This document shows positions 63,058 through 64,000 of a stretch of DNA of 64,000 bases, piece after piece. This DNA comes from Prorocentrum cordatum. Its lineage: Eukaryota > Sar > Dinophyceae > Prorocentrales > Prorocentraceae. Within the stretch, counting starts at the first letter, position 1, and each line of letters starts with the position of its first letter. Location: contig CAUYUJ010014617.1 in assembly GCA_963575745.1 (NCBI GenBank), forward strand, positions 156,001 through 220,000, written 5' to 3'. The notes beneath the pieces are model-generated. The model saw nothing but the letters and a program-made list of their open reading frames with translations, had not been told where the DNA came from and did not search any database. A program made the translations under genes and the position numbers.

Positions 63058-63532
63058 CTTCCGTTCGTCGTCTTCGTCGTCGAGGGCCCCGGATCGCCGA
63101 ACGATCGGTCCAACCGTCGCAGCTCCTTTCCGTTCCCTGGGCCCTCCCTGGGCTCTCCTCCTCAAGCGCGCCAGTCACAACGAAATTGAACAACGCCGTA
63201 GTTCAGTCGAAGGGAAGCCCCTTACCTTTAATCCCTTCCCCGCCGGGAGGGTGGGGGGTCCCCGGTCTGTGGGGGGGGGGTCCCGACCCAGAATGCCATC
63301 CCCCCCTGGCGATCCCTCCCTGGGCTATCCTCCTCAAGCGCGCCAGTCACAACGAAACGGGGGGAGGGGGGGGGGCTTCCGTTCGTCGTCTTCGTCGTCG
63401 AGGGCCCCGAATCGCCGAACGATCGATCCAACCGTCGCCTCCCCTTTCCGTTCCCTGGGCCCTCCCTGGGCTCTCCTCCTCAAGCGCGCCAGTCACAACG
63501 AAGTTGAACAACGCCGTACTTCTGTCGAACGC
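63058..63532. repeat. ~150-bp direct repeat pair with partial third copy
   Basis: 63058-63208 and 63378-63532 are about 95 percent alike (CTTCCGTTCGTCGTCTTCGT through AACAACGCCGTA). 63318-63358 is a partial copy between them. The end module also occurs at 8706-8770. Confidence 0.85.
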
Positions 63533-64000
63533 GGACCAAGAGTGCCGCAAGAAGTTTCCGAGACTGCCCAAGAGAGCCCCGAGCCGCCGAACGACCCAAA
63601 ACGCCGTCCAACAGCGCATCCATTCCCGTCGAGAGCCCAGGCCTCGAGGGTCGGTGGCACCGGCCGTAAGGCCTCCGCTATACATTGCAACAAAAAAAGG
63701 CTCCAGCCGCGTCCGCGCGCACGACGACGATGAGCGAGGAGCGACGAACGACGAGCGACGAGCGTCGAGCGACGACGACGAAGACGACAGCGACGACTGC
63801 GGACCAGACCTCTATGCGGATTCCTATGCGGACGCCCATGCGGATGCCGATGCGCACGGCGGCAGCGCCCAGGGCGCACGGGAAGGGGGAAGCGTTACGT
63901 TATAGGGTGGGGGAGGGAGGCCGGGGGCTACAACGCCCATTATGGCAATGAAGAAGCACGCTGTTCGTAACCTCCAGAATTTCCGCCCCCCCCCCTCATC
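63533..64000. other. no gene seen
   Basis: Short array-like CCCAAGAG words, a copy of the dispersed GGTCGGTGGCACC module at 63648-63690, then GACGAGCG and GCGGATGC microsatellite-like repeats (63722-63870). Confidence 0.5.

Overview
This window reads as nuclear DNA of a eukaryote with a very large, GC-rich, repeat-choked genome, most likely a dinoflagellate (Prorocentrum, Polarella or Symbiodiniaceae type). The basis is inference: extreme microsatellite load, retroelement proteins of the kind known from dinoflagellates (Copia pol and tyrosine-recombinase elements carrying a PPC-type C5-methyltransferase-like domain, and an ISXO2-like transposase), and no convincing host gene. I found no rRNA, no complete tRNA and no dinoflagellate spliced-leader remnant. 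All supportable coding sequence belongs to mobile elements, and most of it is broken by frameshifts or stops.

Layout. 0-14 kb: microsatellites, several small inverted-repeat elements, two copies of a dispersed array family built on GGCCCAAGA-like words, and a ~166-bp satellite (11.2-12.3 kb). 14.0-14.5 kb: a ~67-bp satellite. 14.59-22.86 kb: a DIRS/PAT-like tyrosine-recombinase retroelement with split direct repeats (A1...B1-A2-B2). It encodes a gag-like membrane/RGG protein, reverse transcriptase (RT) with a methyltransferase-like domain lying between RT motifs B and C, RNase H, a tyrosine recombinase and a final single-span membrane protein. 23.1-24.0 kb: a second block of the ~166-bp satellite. 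24.2-28.4 kb: a second, decayed tyrosine-recombinase element on the minus strand, with flanking direct repeats.

29.9-48.1 kb: one Copia-like LTR element split and rearranged. Its 5' half (LTR, primer-binding site, gag, protease, methyltransferase-like domain plus integrase) lies on the minus strand at 30.8-37.1 kb. Its 3' half (RT, RNase H, LTR) lies on the plus strand at 37.6-40.2 kb. Oppositely oriented array copies sit at the breakpoints, as expected for an inversion. The 3' LTR is itself split at its internal AT run by a 7.4-kb segment (40.28-47.66 kb) carrying an ISXO2-like DDE transposase gene with a probable intron and a 638-residue P-loop ATPase gene.

48.1-64 kb: array-family tandem repeats with recurring palindromic hairpins, a 12-bp minisatellite, further satellites, a ~1.1-kb tandem segmental repeat with long (GGA)n tracts, and a long foldback element (61.4-62.9 kb) enclosing a zinc-ribbon retroelement fragment. 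The genes act as transposition machinery, not as a host pathway. The most notable items are the domain-in-RT architecture, the transposase plus ATPase pair, and the covarying hairpin family inside the arrays.
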